Assembly: GCA_026706395.1 (NCBI GenBank)
Contig: JAPOYU010000077.1
Coordinates: forward strand, 1 to 7,536
Source of the DNA: Chloroflexota bacterium
GTDB taxonomy: Bacteria; Chloroflexota; Anaerolineae; Aggregatilineales; Phototrophicaceae
DNA length: 7,536 nucleotides
Direction of reading: 5' to 3'
The number at the start of each line of letters is the position of its first letter. The stretch's first letter is position 1. This document shows, in pieces, positions 5,827-7,536 of this stretch. The notes under the pieces were generated by a model, which was given only the letters and a program-made list of their open reading frames with translations, was not told the origin of the DNA and ran no database searches. The translations under genes and the position numbers were made by a program.

Positions 5827-7233
5827 TCACAACAAGTCCTTGCTCATATACCCCAGCTTCTTATTCTGCCTGCGCAGCCCGCTAAGCGTGTAGATGTTGC
5901 TTTTCAGCCGATTGCAGGGCCCGCATAACAGCACCCGATTCGAGATGTGATTCAGCCCGCCATCCGAGCGAGGGACGTTGTGATCCAATTGCAAATAACG
6001 CGGGTCGTCAAAGTCCCGATAACAGCCTTGACAGCGCGATCCGTGCTGTTCCAGCAGATGCGCGTACATCTCGGCGCGGCTCATCTTCGGTCCCGGCGGC
6101 TCATGCACTTGCTTGACGCGCAGGAAGGGCGCGGCGGACTGCCCGTCGTCGGTGCGCGTCGGCGGCTCGGTTTCATAATGGACGATGTGCGGGAACATGA
6201 CTTCTGCGCTGTCGTCGGGTGTGAACAGCCATTCTTTACGCAATCGTGTCTTTACCTGTTCTTCCGCGCCGTCCCAGATGTCCATGCCGACCCACTGTCG
6301 CTTGAGTTGCTCGGCGGCGACTGGCGTAGTCGCGCAGCCACAAAAGGGGTCAAGCACCATAGCGCCTTCCTTACAACTTCCCTCGATTATGCGCCGATAA
6401 AGAGCTAGGGGTTTTTGAGTTGGATAGCCAGTTGATTCAGACTTTTGCCCTCTGCCCTTCCGCTTAATTGGCGGGACGTCGGCCCACCAATCTGACATAT
6501 TCGTCCCTTTGTTGCGGTCAAGCCAAATCTGTGAAAGGTCATCTGGCACTGATTTCAATGCCCTAAATACACCTGGATTTGTCTTCTTTATCGCCGCGTA
6601 ACTGATTTGCCCGTTGGCATCAAAGTATTTTTCGTAACGCTTGATTGTCGACGGAGAAAGCGGTCCTTTGGGAATATCACAATCCAGTCTCGACTTATGA
6701 TCTTTGGCATACCAGAAAATGATGTCATGTGTTCGCTTGTAATGGGAAGAGTTTCTCCGCCCAGCTGGGTCTATGTAACACCAAACGATCTCATTGACGA
6801 AGTTCTTCCAGCCAAATATCGCATCCATGACCGCCTTGAGGTAATGGCTCGCCGTCGGATCACAGTGCAAATACAGACTGCCCGTCGGTTTTAATACGCG
6901 CCACATTTCCAGCAGCCGCACCGCCATAAAACACATAAACGCGCCCATGCCATCGCTGTGGGCGAACCTGGCGCTCTCAATCGCTTCCATCAATCGCGGG
7001 TAGTCGTCGGTAATCTGGTCAACCCAGTCCTGGTGGACATCCCGCTCCCATGACCAGCGGTCTTGGAACTTGGCGCCGGCGGCTAAACTTTCAGGCGTGG
7101 CGTGAAAATCACGGCTCTTGTTGAAAGGCGGGTCGGTAGCAATTAGGTCGACGGTTTCGCTGTTCATTCCGCGCAGGAATTTGAGATTGTCACCGTGATA
7201 TAAAGTGCGGTTCTCGAAGTTCGGTTCTGGCAT
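5827..7233 (-). CDS. Beta-class DNA methyltransferase fused to a C-terminal HNH nuclease domain
   Basis: The 468-residue product should transfer a methyl group from S-adenosylmethionine to DNA, probably to adenine N6. The catalytic motif DPPFN (34-38, motif IV) comes first, then a variable region (about 145-270) that should recognise the target, then TQKP (272-275) and the cofactor motif DPFCGCATT (295-303) with VGMDI (315-319). This order defines the beta class. Residues 401-446 form an HNH domain: C401-x2-C404, LDH at 416-418, N432, C437-x2-C440 and N441, with all expected metal and catalytic positions present. One polypeptide may therefore both modify and cut DNA, or the HNH part may only bind or nick. 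The ATG at 7233 has GGAAG 9 bases upstream. The HEPN gene follows on the same strand. The variable region is about 47% GC, against 58-63% in the flanking parts. Confidence 0.92.
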   Translation of the reverse strand: MPEPNFENRTLYHGDNLKFLRGMNSETVDLIATDPPFNKSRDFHATPESLAAGAKFQDRWSWERDVHQDWVDQITDDYPRLMEAIESARFAHSDGMGAFMCFMAVRLLEMWRVLKPTGSLYLHCDPTASHYLKAVMDAIFGWKNFVNEIVWCYIDPAGRRNSSHYKRTHDIIFWYAKDHKSRLDCDIPKGPLSPSTIKRYEKYFDANGQISYAAIKKTNPGVFRALKSVPDDLSQIWLDRNKGTNMSDWWADVPPIKRKGRGQKSESTGYPTQKPLALYRRIIEGSCKEGAMVLDPFCGCATTPVAAEQLKRQWVGMDIWDGAEEQVKTRLRKEWLFTPDDSAEVMFPHIVHYETEPPTRTDDGQSAAPFLRVKQVHEPPGPKMSRAEMYAHLLEQHGSRCQGCYRDFDDPRYLQLDHNVPRSDGGLNHISNRVLLCGPCNRLKSNIYTLSGLRRQNKKLGYMSKDLL

Positions 7234-7277
7234 AAAGTGGCGCTTCCGCTGTCTCGGACTCTAACTATTCCATCGTC

Positions 7278-7306
7278 AATATATCGCCTTAACCTCGGCA
7301 AATCAA
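7278..7306 (-). promoter_or_regulatory. Sigma70-type promoter of the methyltransferase-HEPN operon
   Basis: On the minus strand TTGATT (7306-7301) is followed after exactly 17 bp by TATATT (7283-7278). Transcription would begin near 7271, about 37 bases before the ATG at 7233. No second promoter is evident in the 24-base gap before the HEPN gene, which supports a single transcript. Confidence 0.6.
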
Positions 7307-7341
7307 CTCGGTGTCCTCCCTAATCTCGGTGTTCTCGGTGG
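7307..7341. repeat. Short CTCGGTG iterated motif
   Basis: CTCGGTGTCCTC (7307-7318) recurs as CTCGGTGTTCTC (7325-7336, 11 of 12 identical, offset 18 bp), and a third CTCGGTGG overlaps at 7334-7341. It lies between the divergent methyltransferase and dehydratase genes, touching the -35 box of the former. Similar iterated motifs are scattered between genes in several phyla; it could also be a regulator site. Confidence 0.5.
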
Positions 7342-7363
7342 TAAAATCACATGCTACATACGC

Positions 7364-7369
7364 TACAAT
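7364..7369 (+). promoter_or_regulatory. Possible -10 box for the dehydratase gene
   Basis: TACAAT matches the -10 consensus at five of six positions and sits 38 bases before the ATG at 7408. No recognisable -35 box lies 16-18 bp upstream, so this is tentative. Confidence 0.3.
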
Positions 7370-7407
7370 ACGCCCAATCACCAGCCACCCACACAAGGAG
7401 TCTCCCC

Positions 7408-7536
7408 ATGACCACGACCAATGGCCTCCGCGCCGCCAACAACCAGCGCAGCCGGGCACTCGTCCATGGCGCCGAACGCGCTGGCGCCCGCGCCATGCTC
7501 AAAGCCGTCGGCTTCAGCGATGAGGACCTGGCCAAG
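7408..7536 (+). CDS. ilvD: Dihydroxy-acid dehydratase family (IlvD/Edd), N-terminal fragment cut by the window edge
   Basis: The first 43 codons are present and open to the last base. AAGGAG at 7395-7400 lies 7 bases before the ATG, which makes the start secure. The segment RSRALVHGAERAGARAMLKA followed by VGFSDEDLAK matches the N-terminus of IlvD/Edd family Fe-S dehydratases, whose usual opening pattern is RSxxxxxGxxRAxARAxLxAxGxxDxDfxKP. IlvD removes water from 2,3-dihydroxy acids in branched-chain amino acid synthesis, while paralogues act on sugar acids or 6-phosphogluconate. The cysteines that bind the cluster and the substrate-binding residues lie beyond the window, so the exact member cannot be decided. 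It is transcribed away from the methyltransferase operon. Confidence 0.75.
   Translation, partial: MTTTNGLRAANNQRSRALVHGAERAGARAMLKAVGFSDEDLAK

Overview
The window looks like an accessory stretch of a moderately GC-rich bacterial chromosome (about 55-60% GC in the transporter genes by eye). Four of the seven genes whose start lies in the window and can be judged seem to begin with GTG or TTG. A UgpB/UgpA/UgpE-type carbohydrate transporter without a local ATPase, together with the protein style of its components, is what one often sees in Chloroflexota (Anaerolineae/Caldilineae-like). No rRNA or other marker is present, so this taxonomic placement is only an inference.

Layout. Left edge, minus strand (1-585): the 5' part of a gene for an N-terminally membrane-anchored coiled-coil protein, made of 11- and 18-residue repeats that appear in the DNA as 33-bp and 87-bp tandem units. 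After a divergent promoter region (586-940), the plus strand carries a three-gene ABC importer operon (941-4060): a secreted solute-binding protein and two MalF/MalG-type permeases. Next comes a short stand-alone gene (4205-4423) with its own near-consensus promoter, for a 72-residue coiled-coil plus membrane-helix protein. It is flanked by two ~40-bp imperfect direct repeats, one of which reads on the minus strand like the first codons of a DHDPS-family aldolase gene and may be a gene remnant.

The most interesting part is a two-gene minus-strand operon (7306 down to 4570) driven by a TTGATT-17-TATATT promoter. The first gene encodes a beta-class DNA methyltransferase (DPPF ... TQKP ... DPFCGC) fused to a C-terminal HNH nuclease domain. 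The second, 24 bases downstream, encodes an ApeA-like protein whose C-terminal HEPN domain has a canonical RNxxxH ribonuclease motif and an eight-cysteine metal-binding-like insertion directly before it. The HEPN gene is much more AT-rich than its surroundings, and so is the central, target-recognition part of the methyltransferase. I read this as a candidate defence module combining DNA modification/restriction with an RNA-cleaving abortive effector. The domain calls rest on motifs; the joint function is inference.

At the right edge (7408-7536), divergently transcribed, begins a gene of the IlvD/Edd dehydratase family, cut by the window end. No tRNA, rRNA, insertion sequence, CRISPR array or convincing intrinsic terminator was found.
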